A stretch of 64,000 bases of DNA, taken from assembly GCF_900105355.1 (NCBI RefSeq), contig NZ_FNSC01000002.1, positions 124,001 to 188,000 on the forward strand, given 5' to 3'. Within the stretch, counting starts at the first letter, position 1; every line of letters begins with the position of its first letter. This DNA comes from Pseudomonas anguilliseptica. Its GTDB lineage: Bacteria > Pseudomonadota > Gammaproteobacteria > Pseudomonadales > Pseudomonadaceae. The notes below the pieces were generated by a model that was not told the DNA's origin, made no database searches, and saw only the letters and a program-made list of their open reading frames with translations. Positions 26,969 through 36,228 of the stretch are shown piece after piece. Position numbers and translations under genes: made by a program.

Positions 26969-28005
26969 TCAGGCGACAGGTAGGCTGCTGGTGGTGTCGA
27001 CACCGTCATCAATGATGATGCAGTTACGCCCGGCATTCTTGGCGCGATACAGGCGTTCGTCGGCACGCTGCAGCATGCTTTCCCAGTGCTCATCGCGGCG
27101 CAGGATGGCACCGCCGATCGACATGGTTACCACCCCGCCAGGCCCGTGCAGATGCTGCGCCACTTGCTGCTGCAAATGTTGTGCGGCTGCCAGCAGGCCG
27201 GCGCGCTCGGTGTTGGGCAGCAGTAGGAGGAACTCCTCGCCGCCGAAGCGGAACAGCCGGTCTTCCTTGCGCGAGGAGCTTTTGATCAGTTTCACGAAGT
27301 CCACCAGCACCTGGTCGCCGGCCTGATGGCCATGGTTGTCGTTGATCCGTTTGAAATGATCCAGGTCCATCACCAGCACGCCGTAACTGTTGCCGTGCGG
27401 CGGTAGATGGAGGCAGCGATCTTCAGCTCTTCATTCATCGCCCGGCGGTTACGGGCGCCGGTCAGCGGGTCGTGGATGGCCAGTTGTTGCAGCTGGTCGC
27501 GCTGGCTGCTGGTGCGGTAGGCAAAGACGAAGCTGAGGATGCTGGCCATCATGCTGGTGACCAGGAATGAAACCATCTGGTAGTCGCTTTCGAACACTGC
27601 TCCAGGGTTCAGCTGGCCATAACCAACCAGGGTTGTGATCACCAGAATGGTGGCAATCAAGGCCTTGGTGGGCGACACCATAAAAAAGTTGAAGAGGATC
27701 AGCGGGTAGATCCAGAACAGGCCGTTGACGCCCAGATTGATGGCGATCAGGGTCGAGCCGAAAGAGAAGATGCTGGCCAGATAGATGCCGGGTTTGACGG
27801 TGTCACCAGTGCGCCAGGCATAGAGCACCGCGAGCACGGTGGAAACCACAATTACGGTGTCGGCGGAGCCTACCAGGTAGTTACCGGTTGCTAGCCGGTA
27901 AACGGCATAAGGGGTAATACCAATTACGCCAAACAGGCCCATCAAGGTAATGATGGACAGTTGGAAGTCGTTACGCAGGCGCCTGAGCAGCCGCGATATG
28001 CGCAT
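26969..28005 (-). pseudogene. Membrane-anchored diguanylate cyclase with a frameshift
   Basis: It starts at ATG 28005. About six transmembrane helices occupy residues 15-175 (for example LSIITLMGLFGVIGITPYAV), followed by the GGDEF domain start HDPLTGARNRRAMNEEL. The frame runs off after IYRR at about 27402 and stops at 27370. The other frame resumes at once with GVLVMDLDHFKRINDNHGHQ and contains FRFGGEEFLLLLP and the stop at 26969. One missing C in the GGCGG-type run near 27394-27403 would restore IYRRHGNSYGVLVMD. Without the repair there is no active site. A real deletion or a sequencing error are both possible. Confidence 0.85.
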
Positions 28006-28135
28006 AGGTAAAGGCCATTGTTATCATTGTTATGAGCTAAGCATGCAGAGCTTGCCCTGGCGATGGCAATAGTAAAATTCAGCAAAGTGCCAGCATGGGC
28101 CACTATCTGCCGAATGGAACCCTGATTATCTGGTA

Positions 28136-28570
28136 TTAGGGTTTCAGCCCTTGTGCCGCAAGGCTTGGGCAAGGCACGCAGAAGAATGCCTGCAGGCTTT
28201 TGTTGCGCTGATAGCGGGCCAGGCGTTCAGCCAATGGCTGAGGCAGCTCGGGGCAGGGGGCAAAGCCCAGGCGCAGATAGAAGTCGCTGAGCTGCGGATG
28301 GCAGAACAGCCAGACCGGTGTGGTGCAGTCGGCCAGCGCGGTTGCGATCAACTGGCGTGCCACGCCTTGCCTGCGCCAGCGTGTATCGACCAGCAGGCTG
28401 GTTAACCAATGTCCGTGTGCGACCTGCTGTAGGCAGAGCGCGGCGACGATTTCCCGATCTTCTGCCACCCACAGCTGTGCGCCGGTAGTGGCACGCATGG
28501 CTGAGCGTTGGCTGCGGTAGAACTTGTCGGCAAGTGGTTTGAGCGGGGCGGGGAGTAGGCGGTAGTGCAT
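28136..28570 (-). CDS. GNAT-family acetyltransferase
   Basis: 144 residues. The GNAT core is seen in LTSLLVDTRWRRQGVARQLI (motif A with RRQGVA binding acetyl-CoA pyrophosphate) and DFYLRLGF (motif B). The N-terminal part is short and the C-terminus (FFCVPCPSLAAQGLKP) is not part of the fold. The substrate is unknown. It is divergent from the pppA-like gene; the 220 bp between them (28571-28789) show no gene. Confidence 0.85.
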   Translation of the reverse strand: MHYRLLPAPLKPLADKFYRSQRSAMRATTGAQLWVAEDREIVAALCLQQVAHGHWLTSLLVDTRWRRQGVARQLIATALADCTTPVWLFCHPQLSDFYLRLGFAPCPELPQPLAERLARYQRNKSLQAFFCVPCPSLAAQGLKP

Positions 28571-28789
28571 TGCAGATTGTCGTTGCGCGGCTGATTGAAC
28601 GCCTGAGCAGGCGCTTGGCGGGTGCGACGAGTCTACGCCCTTGCGGATCTGGGTTCGACTGGTTAACAGTTCACCGGCAAAGTCGCTGGCTGGCGGTGAC
28701 AGCCTGAGCGTGCCGCCGCATCATGGGCGCATTACGCCGTGTACAGCCTGCTTGCTGTGCGACTGTTGACCCCCTGAGTCGAGACGTTG

Positions 28790-29563
28790 ATGGAACAAGC
28801 GCTGATTTATGCCGGCCAGAGCGTGCCTGGGCGGGTGCGTGGGCACAATGAAGATGCTCTGTTGTGTTGCTCGCAGCTGAATTTGTGGGCGATTGCCGAC
28901 GGCATGGGCGGCCATCAATGTGGCGAAGTGGCCAGCGCCTTGGCGTTGCAAGCGCTGCAGACTGCCTGCGCCGAAGGCCAGGAACTGCTCGACGCGGTGC
29001 ATGCGGCCAATCGGGCGATTCTCAGCGTGGCGCGCGCCGATGAGCAGCGTGGTATGGGCACGACCCTGGTGGCGGCACGCTTTGCTGGCGCCGCGTTCAG
29101 CATTGCCTGGGTCGGCGACAGCCGCGCCTATCGGGTCAGCGCCGGGCATATCGAGCGCCTGACCCACGACCACAGCTGGGTACAGACAATGATCGATGCC
29201 GGGCAGATGAGCGTCGAGGTGGCGCGTAGCCATCCGCAGCGTAATGTCATTCTGCAGTGCCTGGGTCGTGATGATCAGCCGTTGCAGGTTGGCATGTTGC
29301 AAGGCTCGCTCAGTGAGCATGAGTTGCTGCTGCTGTGTAGCGACGGACTGACTGGTGAGCTGGAAGATGCGCAAATCCAGCAGCTGTGCAGCAACGCCCA
29401 GACCCTCGATGAGCTGGTGGAGCAGCTGCTGGCGCAGGCCAACGCAATGGGTGGCAAGGACAATATCTCCTGTATCGTGCTCGGCCTTGATGCAGCTGCG
29501 CCCAGTGTTGAGGCCAAACCGCGTGGTTTGCTCAGCCGTCTGTTTACCTCTCGCAAGCCCTAA
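28790..29563 (+). CDS. PP2C-family Ser/Thr protein phosphatase
   Basis: 257 residues from ATG 28790 (MEQALIYAGQSVPGRVRGHN); TTG 28787 is also possible. The metal-binding and structural motifs of PppA/Stp-type phosphatases are all there: RGHNEDALL, IADGMGGH, RGMGTTLVAA, WVGDSRAYRV, LLCSDGLTGEL and GGKDNISCIVL. It removes phosphate from Ser/Thr residues and is expected to oppose the kinase encoded 23 bp downstream. The same phosphatase-kinase-FHA trio occurs with type VI secretion loci, but no T6SS gene is visible here, so it is named by activity only. Confidence 0.93.
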   Translation: MEQALIYAGQSVPGRVRGHNEDALLCCSQLNLWAIADGMGGHQCGEVASALALQALQTACAEGQELLDAVHAANRAILSVARADEQRGMGTTLVAARFAGAAFSIAWVGDSRAYRVSAGHIERLTHDHSWVQTMIDAGQMSVEVARSHPQRNVILQCLGRDDQPLQVGMLQGSLSEHELLLLCSDGLTGELEDAQIQQLCSNAQTLDELVEQLLAQANAMGGKDNISCIVLGLDAAAPSVEAKPRGLLSRLFTSRKP

Positions 29564-29586
29564 CCTGCCGGTGTGCACTGACTCCC

Positions 29587-31077
29587 ATGACTGAACAATT
29601 GCTCGAGATCCCCGGTTATCAAGTGCATGGCCGCCTGGGTAAAGGCGGCATGGCCGAGGTTTACCTGGCCACCCAGGCGTCGCTGCAGCGCAAGGTGGCG
29701 ATCAAGGTATTGCTGAGCGCGGATGATCAGGCGTTCAGTCAGCGCTTTCTCAAGGAAGGCCACATCGTGGCGTCCCTGCATCACCCCTCGATCATCACCA
29801 TCTATGACATCGACCAGCTCGCCGATGGTCGCCACTACCTGACCATGGAATTCATCCCAGGCGGCGATCTGGCGCAGCACAAGGGCGAAGTGTTCGATCT
29901 GCCGCGCGCGCTGCGTATCGTTCAGCAGGTGGCCAGCGGCCTGGCCGTGGTGCATGACAAAGGTCTGGTACACCGCGATATCAAACCGGCCAATATCCTC
30001 TTTCGCAGCGACGGCACGGCGGTAATCACCGATTTCGGTGTGGCCAAGGAAGTCGAACTGGACCATGACCTGACCCAGTTTGGCATCGCCGTTGGCAGTC
30101 CGTCCTACAGCAGCCCTGAGCAGGCGCAGTGCCAGGCCCTGGATGCGCGCAGTGATATCTACAGCCTGGGGGTGATCCTGCTGGAGATGCTCACTGGTAG
30201 TAATCCCTATCGCGCCGCCAACTACACCCAGACCGTGATGAACCACCTGCAGATGGACGTGCCGCAACTGCCGGCGCATTTGCAGAACTACCAGTGGCTG
30301 CTCGAGCGCATGCTGGCGAAAGAGCCGGATGAGCGCTTTGCCGACTGCAAGGTGTTGCTGGCCAGCCTCGATGAACTCACCCGCGATGACCCGGACAGCA
30401 CGCGCATCGCCCCCGCGCTCAGCATGGGCAAACCGGCCAGAGGTAAAACTGCGCGCAGTACGCTGTGGGTCTCGCTGCTGGCCGGCATCGTATTGCTGGC
30501 TGGCGCGGCCGGCGGCGGTTATTACCTGTATCAGCAGAAGCAGATCAGCGACTACCTGGCGCGTGCCGAGCTGCGCCTGCAAAACGGTAACCTGCTGGAG
30601 CCGCCGCAGGACAATGCCGATTACCTGTTCCGCCAGGTGCTGGCGTTGGATGCGGATAACCCTGCGGCTCTGGATGGCCTGGCGCGGGTGTTGCAGGCGC
30701 GGATCAATCAGTACCTGCAACTTGCCGAACAACGCCTGGCTGATCAGCAATTGCTGCTGCCGGAAGATGACAGTGCCACTCACTACTTCCGCCAGGTGCT
30801 GGCCTGGGAGCCGGACAACCTGCTGGCTCTGGCCGGGATCAACCGGGTGGCGCAGCGTTATATCGAGCAAAGTGAGGACGCCTACAAGCGCCGCGAGTTT
30901 GCCCAGGCTTTGGCGCTGGTGCAGCAGGGCCTGGAAGTTGAGCCGGCCAACGAGCAGTTGTTGCAGCTGCTGGATGGTCACGAGCAGCGTGTGCGCTTGA
31001 CCCAGACGCCCCGGCGGCGGCCTGCGGCGGCACCGGTTAACCCGGTCAAGCGGCTATGGAACAACTTATTTGATTGA
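29587..31077 (+). CDS. Membrane Ser/Thr protein kinase (Hanks type) with extracytoplasmic repeats
   Basis: 496 residues. The kinase domain is at about 10-265: glycine loop LGKGGMAEVYLA, VAIK lysine, catalytic loop HRDIKPANILF, DFGVAK, activation segment GSPSYSSPEQAQ and DIYSLGVILLEMLTG. A transmembrane helix lies near 297-317 (LWVSLLAGIVLLAGAAGGGY). The outer part contains two copies of a repeat of about 65 residues (DNADYLFRQVLALDADNPAAL and DSATHYFRQVLAWEPDNLLAL), TPR-like helices probably used for sensing or binding. It is coupled to the phosphatase upstream and followed by an FHA protein, the natural reader of phosphothreonine. Confidence 0.93.
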   Translation: MTEQLLEIPGYQVHGRLGKGGMAEVYLATQASLQRKVAIKVLLSADDQAFSQRFLKEGHIVASLHHPSIITIYDIDQLADGRHYLTMEFIPGGDLAQHKGEVFDLPRALRIVQQVASGLAVVHDKGLVHRDIKPANILFRSDGTAVITDFGVAKEVELDHDLTQFGIAVGSPSYSSPEQAQCQALDARSDIYSLGVILLEMLTGSNPYRAANYTQTVMNHLQMDVPQLPAHLQNYQWLLERMLAKEPDERFADCKVLLASLDELTRDDPDSTRIAPALSMGKPARGKTARSTLWVSLLAGIVLLAGAAGGGYYLYQQKQISDYLARAELRLQNGNLLEPPQDNADYLFRQVLALDADNPAALDGLARVLQARINQYLQLAEQRLADQQLLLPEDDSATHYFRQVLAWEPDNLLALAGINRVAQRYIEQSEDAYKRREFAQALALVQQGLEVEPANEQLLQLLDGHEQRVRLTQTPRRRPAAAPVNPVKRLWNNLFD

Positions 31078-31192
31078 GTCGTCATGCTGGCGTATTGCTA
31101 CCGGGCTAATTGGCAGGCAGCATGCGCGCCTCGCTCGTAGCGTCGGCAGTTGAGGCCGAGCTGTGGCTAACTGATTTTGCCGGAGTACGCAG

Positions 31193-32053
31193 ATGCTCAG
31201 AATTCACTTCAGTGATAATCGTCAGGCGCCAATTTGGCTGGTCGACGAGCGTTTCACCATTGGCCAGGACAGCCGCAACAGCCTGGTGTTGGTGGACCCG
31301 AGTATTGCTCCGTTTCATGCGGAAATCCGCCAGGACCATGGCTTCTACTACCTGACCGATGTCGGCAGCCCGAGCGGCTCCTTCGTCAATGACGAACGGA
31401 TCAAAACGCGCTTTCAGCTGCGCGCCGACGACCGCGTGCGTCTGGGTTCTGTAGAGCTGCTGCTGGTCGACCCGGCGCGCAGCAAGACCAAGGCCGAGCA
31501 GGCCGCACGCTGGTATCTGCAGGTGATTCAGGGCGAGCACGAAGGCAAGAAATTCCATATCAACGGCTCCATGACCTTTGGCCGCTCGGTGAAGTGCGAG
31601 CTGTGCTTCAGTGATCAGGAATTGTCGCGTCGGCACTGCGAGTTCTACCTCAAGGATGACGTGCTGGAGGTCAAGGATCTGGCCTCGGCTAATGGCCTGC
31701 TGGTCAACCAGCAGAAGGTTTCGACGGCGGTATTGCAACCTGGCGACCAGCTGAAGATGGGCTCGGTAAGCCTGCTGGTGATCGGCCCGAAAAGTACTGT
31801 GGCGCCGAGTGAGGATGAAGATGCCACGCTGTTTATGCGTGCGGTGGACCTGCCCAAACCACTCAAGTCGGCAGCCCTGTCCAGCTCGCCGAGCAGCCAG
31901 ACCAACCCGCTGCGCACGGCCGCTCAGGCCAACCCCATACGCGCTGCGGCGGCTCCCGTCAGTGCGCCCAGCGGCCTGAACAAACCCCTGCTGGCTCTGG
32001 CGTTGCTGCTGGTGATTGGGCTGTTGGTGGCGGCTGCGGTGTTTGCGCTTTAG
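31193..32053 (+). CDS. Double FHA-domain membrane protein
   Basis: 286 residues from ATG 31193, with GGAG upstream. The first FHA domain (about 18-80) shows FTIGQDSRNSLVLVD, PFHAEI and GSFVNDERI; the second (about 122-190) shows MTFGRSVKCELCFSD, LSRRHCEFY and SANGLLVNQQKV with the conserved Arg, Ser-x-x-His and Asn. A C-terminal transmembrane helix (LLALALLLVIGLLVAAAV) anchors it with the FHA domains in the cytoplasm. It probably reads phosphothreonine made by the kinase just upstream. Confidence 0.88.
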   Translation: MLRIHFSDNRQAPIWLVDERFTIGQDSRNSLVLVDPSIAPFHAEIRQDHGFYYLTDVGSPSGSFVNDERIKTRFQLRADDRVRLGSVELLLVDPARSKTKAEQAARWYLQVIQGEHEGKKFHINGSMTFGRSVKCELCFSDQELSRRHCEFYLKDDVLEVKDLASANGLLVNQQKVSTAVLQPGDQLKMGSVSLLVIGPKSTVAPSEDEDATLFMRAVDLPKPLKSAALSSSPSSQTNPLRTAAQANPIRAAAAPVSAPSGLNKPLLALALLLVIGLLVAAAVFAL

Positions 32054-32181
32054 CCCGCTCTTGTTGGGCAGGCAACGTGCTGCTCGATTAGTGAATGGGC
32101 TGACTTGATACGACAGTGCTAGATGGCTGCTTTGGCGTTAGGCTACGCCTCTTTGCACTGCCATCTGTTGTCGGAGTCTCC

Positions 32182-33504
32182 GTGAAGCCATTGCTCCTGT
32201 TGCTATCTGCCTGTTGTCTGGTGTGCCAGCCGTTAAGCGCGCTGGCCTGGTCGAATCATTCGCTGGGTAGTCAGTTGGCGTTGCAGGCCGTGCCGGAGCT
32301 GCAGCGCACCTTGAGTTACGAGCCGCTGGAGGCTTTTCTCGACGCACAGGCGCCGGCCATCGAGCAGTTGTTGGATCAGCAGGAAGCCTTTGCCCGCGCG
32401 CATTTTCCGGACTATCCGGCGCGTCCGGATGCCTTGCGTTTTAGCGCTGCGAGCGCAACTGCGGCTGACAGGCGCAGTGCGTTTCTGCAGGCGCTACGGG
32501 TCAATCCGCAGATTCGCCTGGCCGGTTTCGTTCAGCAGTTGCCAGGGCAGGCCGATGACGGTCGGCCGCGTTTGGCTGCCGAGCAAGTGCTGGTGTTTCG
32601 CAAAATCGGCCCCTGGAGCCACTGGCGCTACCTGGCCTTGCAGCCGGGTGATGACGTGAGCGCTGTGCAAGTGCTGAGCAGTGCCGCCGATGAGCCGGAC
32701 TATGGCCACGACATCAACCTGTTCAGCGACAACCCGGGCGAAGTCGGCGCGCACTACAACTTCGGCGCGCAGCCCTTTGGCGATGCGCGCTTCGAGTATT
32801 CCTCCCAGGCACCATTCCATATTGGCTATTACCACGAGCCGGAGCTGGTGCTGCAGGCCGCGCCTTATCTGCGCCGTACCCTGCCGCATTGGCGCATCTA
32901 CCAGTACACCGGTCTGGCACGGCTGGCCCTGGAAAGCGGGCATGATTACTGGGGGTACCGTTTTCTCGGCTGGGCGCTGCACTACATGCAGGATCTGACC
33001 CAGCCTTACCACGCCAAGACCGTACCGGGCTTTGCCACGGCAGAGCTGATGCTGATCGCCCTTAAAGGTGCAGCTGGTTATCCCGAAGATCGTCTGGCGG
33101 CGATTGCCCGCGTGGCGGATCGGCATACGGCGATCGAGGAATATCAGCTCGAGCGTATGCAGCAACTGATGGACGAGCAGGCGGCCTCGCCCCTGTTGCA
33201 GGCCTATACGCAGAACCCCCAGGACAGCTATCCAGCCTATTCGGTGGACTACGCACAACAGGTGGTGGCGGCCGAGTCCTATGTCAGTGCCGATGCCTTT
33301 GACGAGTTGATTGGCCAGTGGATGGCGCGCAAGCCGGCGGCGGCTCCGGGTTTCAGCGGTGGTAATCAGTTGGCTCAGGCGCAAGCAGATCCGCTGCTGG
33401 AGCAGTTGCTGGTGGAGCTGTTCAAGCGCTTCGGTGCGCACACTCGCAATGTGGTGCAAACCACCCTGGCGCAGCCTGCGCCTAGCGTACCGGTGGCGCC
33501 GTGA
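32182..33504 (+). CDS. Exported phospholipase C / P1-nuclease-like zinc hydrolase (putative)
   Basis: 440 residues from GTG 32182 (VKPLLLLLSACCLVCQPLSA), which begins a proper signal peptide; an earlier TTG frame start at 32116 would bury it. Cleavage after ALA leaves Trp as the mature N-terminus (WSNHSLGSQLA), matching zinc-dependent phospholipase C and P1/S1 nucleases, where the N-terminal Trp is a zinc ligand. The segment GWALHYMQDLTQPYHAKTVP resembles the HxxxD...PxH zinc motif of that fold. Other possible ligands: HYNFG, HIGYYHE, ESGHDYWGY. The substrate is not proven. Its end overlaps the convergent gene by 23 bp. Confidence 0.65.
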   Translation: MKPLLLLLSACCLVCQPLSALAWSNHSLGSQLALQAVPELQRTLSYEPLEAFLDAQAPAIEQLLDQQEAFARAHFPDYPARPDALRFSAASATAADRRSAFLQALRVNPQIRLAGFVQQLPGQADDGRPRLAAEQVLVFRKIGPWSHWRYLALQPGDDVSAVQVLSSAADEPDYGHDINLFSDNPGEVGAHYNFGAQPFGDARFEYSSQAPFHIGYYHEPELVLQAAPYLRRTLPHWRIYQYTGLARLALESGHDYWGYRFLGWALHYMQDLTQPYHAKTVPGFATAELMLIALKGAAGYPEDRLAAIARVADRHTAIEEYQLERMQQLMDEQAASPLLQAYTQNPQDSYPAYSVDYAQQVVAAESYVSADAFDELIGQWMARKPAAAPGFSGGNQLAQAQADPLLEQLLVELFKRFGAHTRNVVQTTLAQPAPSVPVAP

Positions 33505-34369
33505 ACCACAGCTCGCGCCGTTGCAAGGGCGTGGCGTTGGGTAGCAGTGGATTATGCAGTTCGATCAGCTGACGCTGGTCGAGTCGCGCGCGTTGCAGGC
33601 TGGCGGCAAAGTGCTGCTGGAACAGCCGCTCGAAGGAGCCATCGGCAATCGCTTTCTCCATGCCGATGCGCACGGTTTCCGCCAGTTCCGGACGTTTGCG
33701 CGAGAAGAAGAAATACATTGCCGTGGGGTAGTGCAGCAGTACATGCGGATCAACGACCAGTTGTTTCGCGCGCGGGTGCTCCAACTCATCCCAGACCTCG
33801 ATCACCGAGCGCGGAAAGTAGTCGAAGCGCTGCGCCTGCAGCATGCGAAACAGGCTGCCGTAACTGGACGAAACCCTGAGCGGCAAACCATGGTTGCGAA
33901 GGATTTCACTGTCCGGCCAGTCGTGGCCCTGGCCGGCAGAGAACTCGCGTAGCTGCTCAAGGGTGCGCACGTCTTTCAGCAGCTGCGCACGGTCTTTGGG
34001 CAGCAGGGCGATGCGCCAGCCGAACAGGCCCTTGTCCAGCGGAATGCGCACTGGCAGCAGGCGCTGCTCGCGCTCGACGCTGGTCATGCTCCAGGCCACG
34101 TCGAGGCGGTCGTTGTGCTCCAGGTTAACCAGCGCGCGTTCCTGCTCCATGCTGTAGTGCGAAGGCTCCAGCCGCAGTGAGCTGCCGGCTTTATCCAGCG
34201 CCAGTTGCAGCTGCGCCAGGGCATAGAGGGAGCGAAACTCATCGCCATCAGCCCTGCGTGGGTAGCGCAGGGTGCCGCTGTCATCGGCCTGCAGTGGTGG
34301 GGTTAGCAGGCTGGCCAGCAGCAGGCCGCAAAGCCAGCGCCAGGCCGCCTGCGAAAGCGTGCGGGGCAT
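33482..34369 (-). CDS. Periplasmic solute-binding-like protein (family 3 fold)
   Basis: 295 residues. Signal peptide at 1-28 (WLCGLLLASLLTPPLQA). The body has the layout of family-3 extracellular binding proteins: LRLEPSHYSMEQERALVNLE, RLDVAWSMTSVEREQRLLPV, then a second lobe with TAMYFFFSRKRPELAETVRI and GSFERLFQQHF. No permease or ATPase gene is near, so it may be an orphan sensor-type binding protein rather than a transport component. Ligand unknown. It is convergent with, and overlaps by 23 bp, the phospholipase-like gene. Confidence 0.8.
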   Translation of the reverse strand: MPRTLSQAAWRWLCGLLLASLLTPPLQADDSGTLRYPRRADGDEFRSLYALAQLQLALDKAGSSLRLEPSHYSMEQERALVNLEHNDRLDVAWSMTSVEREQRLLPVRIPLDKGLFGWRIALLPKDRAQLLKDVRTLEQLREFSAGQGHDWPDSEILRNHGLPLRVSSSYGSLFRMLQAQRFDYFPRSVIEVWDELEHPRAKQLVVDPHVLLHYPTAMYFFFSRKRPELAETVRIGMEKAIADGSFERLFQQHFAASLQRARLDQRQLIELHNPLLPNATPLQRRELWFTAPPVR

Positions 34370-34485
34370 TTCGGTTAGAGTCCTTTCAATACCGGCCCGG
34401 GGGTACGTGACCGGGCTGTGCGGCGCGTATTATGCCAGCCTGGCGCGCCGCCGTTATGCCGTAGGTCGCATGCCCTGAAACCAGG

Positions 34486-36228
34486 CTAGGCGTTGCTGCG
34501 CAGAAACTGTCCGTAGCCGCGTGCATGTCCCAGGTCGCTGGCGAATTTGCCCTGTTGAAAGGCAATGCGCCCATTGATCAGCACGGCCTCCACCGCAGCG
34601 CCGCGGTTGACCATGCGCTGCAGGCCGCCGAAGGCCTCCATCGGTGCTTCCTGGTAGCTGGCCAGGGATTCATCCAGCGCGCTTGGGTCGATGATTACCA
34701 GATCGGCACGAGCGCCTTCGTAGAGCCTGCCGGTGTCAATGTCGAACCACTCGCCCAGCTCGCCGGTCAGGCGCCAGATCGCGGTTTCAATCGGCATTAC
34801 CGGTTGGCCGCGTAACTCGGCGTCACGAACCAGTTTGAGCAGGCGCACTCCGAAGTTGTAGAAAGCCATATTGCGGATATGCGCGCCGGAGTCGGCAAAG
34901 CCGATCAGGGTGCTGGGCTCGCACACCAGTTTTTCCACCACCTCGGGGCGATGGTTGGCGATCAGCGTGCGCCAGCGCAGGCGCGGGCCGTGGGCCACCA
35001 GCAGGTCGAGGAACTGATCGGCAGGGTGTGCGTCGCGGGCTTTGGCCAGTTCGCCGACGCTTTTGCCGACTACGCTGGCGTCCGGGCAATCGACAATCCA
35101 GGCGTCGTCGAAGTCGCGGTGCCAGACCCGTGGGCCGAATTTTTTCTCCACGTCCTGGCGAAAGCGCAGGCGGTAGGCCGGGTCTTGGAACAGTTGACTG
35201 CGCATGTCGTGGTTGGCCAGGTGCAGGGCGGCTTGGCCGGCGGGAAACTCCTCGAAAACCACAAACTCCATGCCGTCGGCATAGGTTTCGAATGGCACCG
35301 GCAGGGTTTGCCAACGGAAGTCGGAATGGGTCAGGCGATTGATCCAGCGGGTCAGTGGGCCAAGTACCGGCGCCAGCCACGGGTCGGCTTTGACATCCAT
35401 GAGGGTGATCAGGGTGGTCTTCAGCGGCTTGCGCCACCAGCCGCCGATGCTGTCCCAGAGAAAGGCCAGCACATTGAGCTTGGTCACCTGGTTCGGCGCG
35501 CCCTGATGGATGCGTCCACGCCGGCGCAGGATCTTGTTCAGCCGTGCGTACTCGGCCCAGGGCGCATACACCGAGGGCAGGGATTTCGAGCGCTGGCGGT
35601 CGCCATCGAGTTTGTCCCAGGGGTTGGTCATGCTCGACAGGCCGAGCAGGCCGGCATCCAGCGCCTCTTCCAGTAGGCGTTCCATCTGCTGCAGTTCGTT
35701 TTCGCTGGGGCGCACCTGGGCATCGACCGCGCGCGCAAGGCCGAGTACAGCGACGCGCAGGTCGGAGTGGCCGAGGAAGGAGCAGACATTCGGCCCCAGC
35801 GGATGCTGATCGAGAAAGGCGGCGAACTCGCCGGCGCTGTTCCAGGTCTTGCGCGCCTGCAGCAGCGGCAACACATGCTCGCGCGGCACTGATTCGACGC
35901 GGGTGAACAGATCCGAGCAGTCTTCCGGGCTGGACAGCACCATGCTGATCGAGCAGCTGCCGATCATCACTGTGGTCACACCATGGCGCACCGATTCCTT
36001 GAGTGCCGGGGCGGCCACCAGTTCGGCGTCGTAATGGGTGTGCATGTCGATAAAGCCGGGCGTTACCCAGCGGTTTTTCGCATCGATAACTTGGCCACAG
36101 CCGCTTTCATCCAGGGCGCTGGTGCTGATGCAGGCCAGCTTGCCATCGGCGATGCCCAGGTGACGCAGCACCCCAGGCGCGCCGCTGCCATCGAAAAACA
36201 GCGCGTTCTTGATCAGCGCATCGAACAT
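34486..36228 (-). CDS. Amidohydrolase, N-acyl-D-amino-acid deacylase-like
   Basis: 580 residues from ATG 36228 (MFDALIKNALFFDGSGAPGV); an in-frame upstream extension to 36447 lacks family similarity. Metal-binding motif GFIDMHTHYDAEL at about 65, further histidines in SFLGHSDLRVA and ADSGAHIRNMAFYNFG, and a C-terminal composite domain (ARADLVIIDPSALDE; MVNRGAAVEAVLINGR). This is the layout of D-aminoacylase/dihydroorotase-like hydrolases, which cleave N-acyl or cyclic amide bonds with zinc. The exact substrate is not predictable. It stands alone between the binding-protein gene and a small conserved gene. Confidence 0.87.
   Translation of the reverse strand: MFDALIKNALFFDGSGAPGVLRHLGIADGKLACISTSALDESGCGQVIDAKNRWVTPGFIDMHTHYDAELVAAPALKESVRHGVTTVMIGSCSISMVLSSPEDCSDLFTRVESVPREHVLPLLQARKTWNSAGEFAAFLDQHPLGPNVCSFLGHSDLRVAVLGLARAVDAQVRPSENELQQMERLLEEALDAGLLGLSSMTNPWDKLDGDRQRSKSLPSVYAPWAEYARLNKILRRRGRIHQGAPNQVTKLNVLAFLWDSIGGWWRKPLKTTLITLMDVKADPWLAPVLGPLTRWINRLTHSDFRWQTLPVPFETYADGMEFVVFEEFPAGQAALHLANHDMRSQLFQDPAYRLRFRQDVEKKFGPRVWHRDFDDAWIVDCPDASVVGKSVGELAKARDAHPADQFLDLLVAHGPRLRWRTLIANHRPEVVEKLVCEPSTLIGFADSGAHIRNMAFYNFGVRLLKLVRDAELRGQPVMPIETAIWRLTGELGEWFDIDTGRLYEGARADLVIIDPSALDESLASYQEAPMEAFGGLQRMVNRGAAVEAVLINGRIAFQQGKFASDLGHARGYGQFLRSNA

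Noticed and set aside
28790..32053. Assignment of the phosphatase-kinase-FHA genes to a type VI secretion system
   Set aside because: No T6SS structural gene (TssB/C, Hcp, VgrG, ClpV, IcmF) is visible anywhere in the window.
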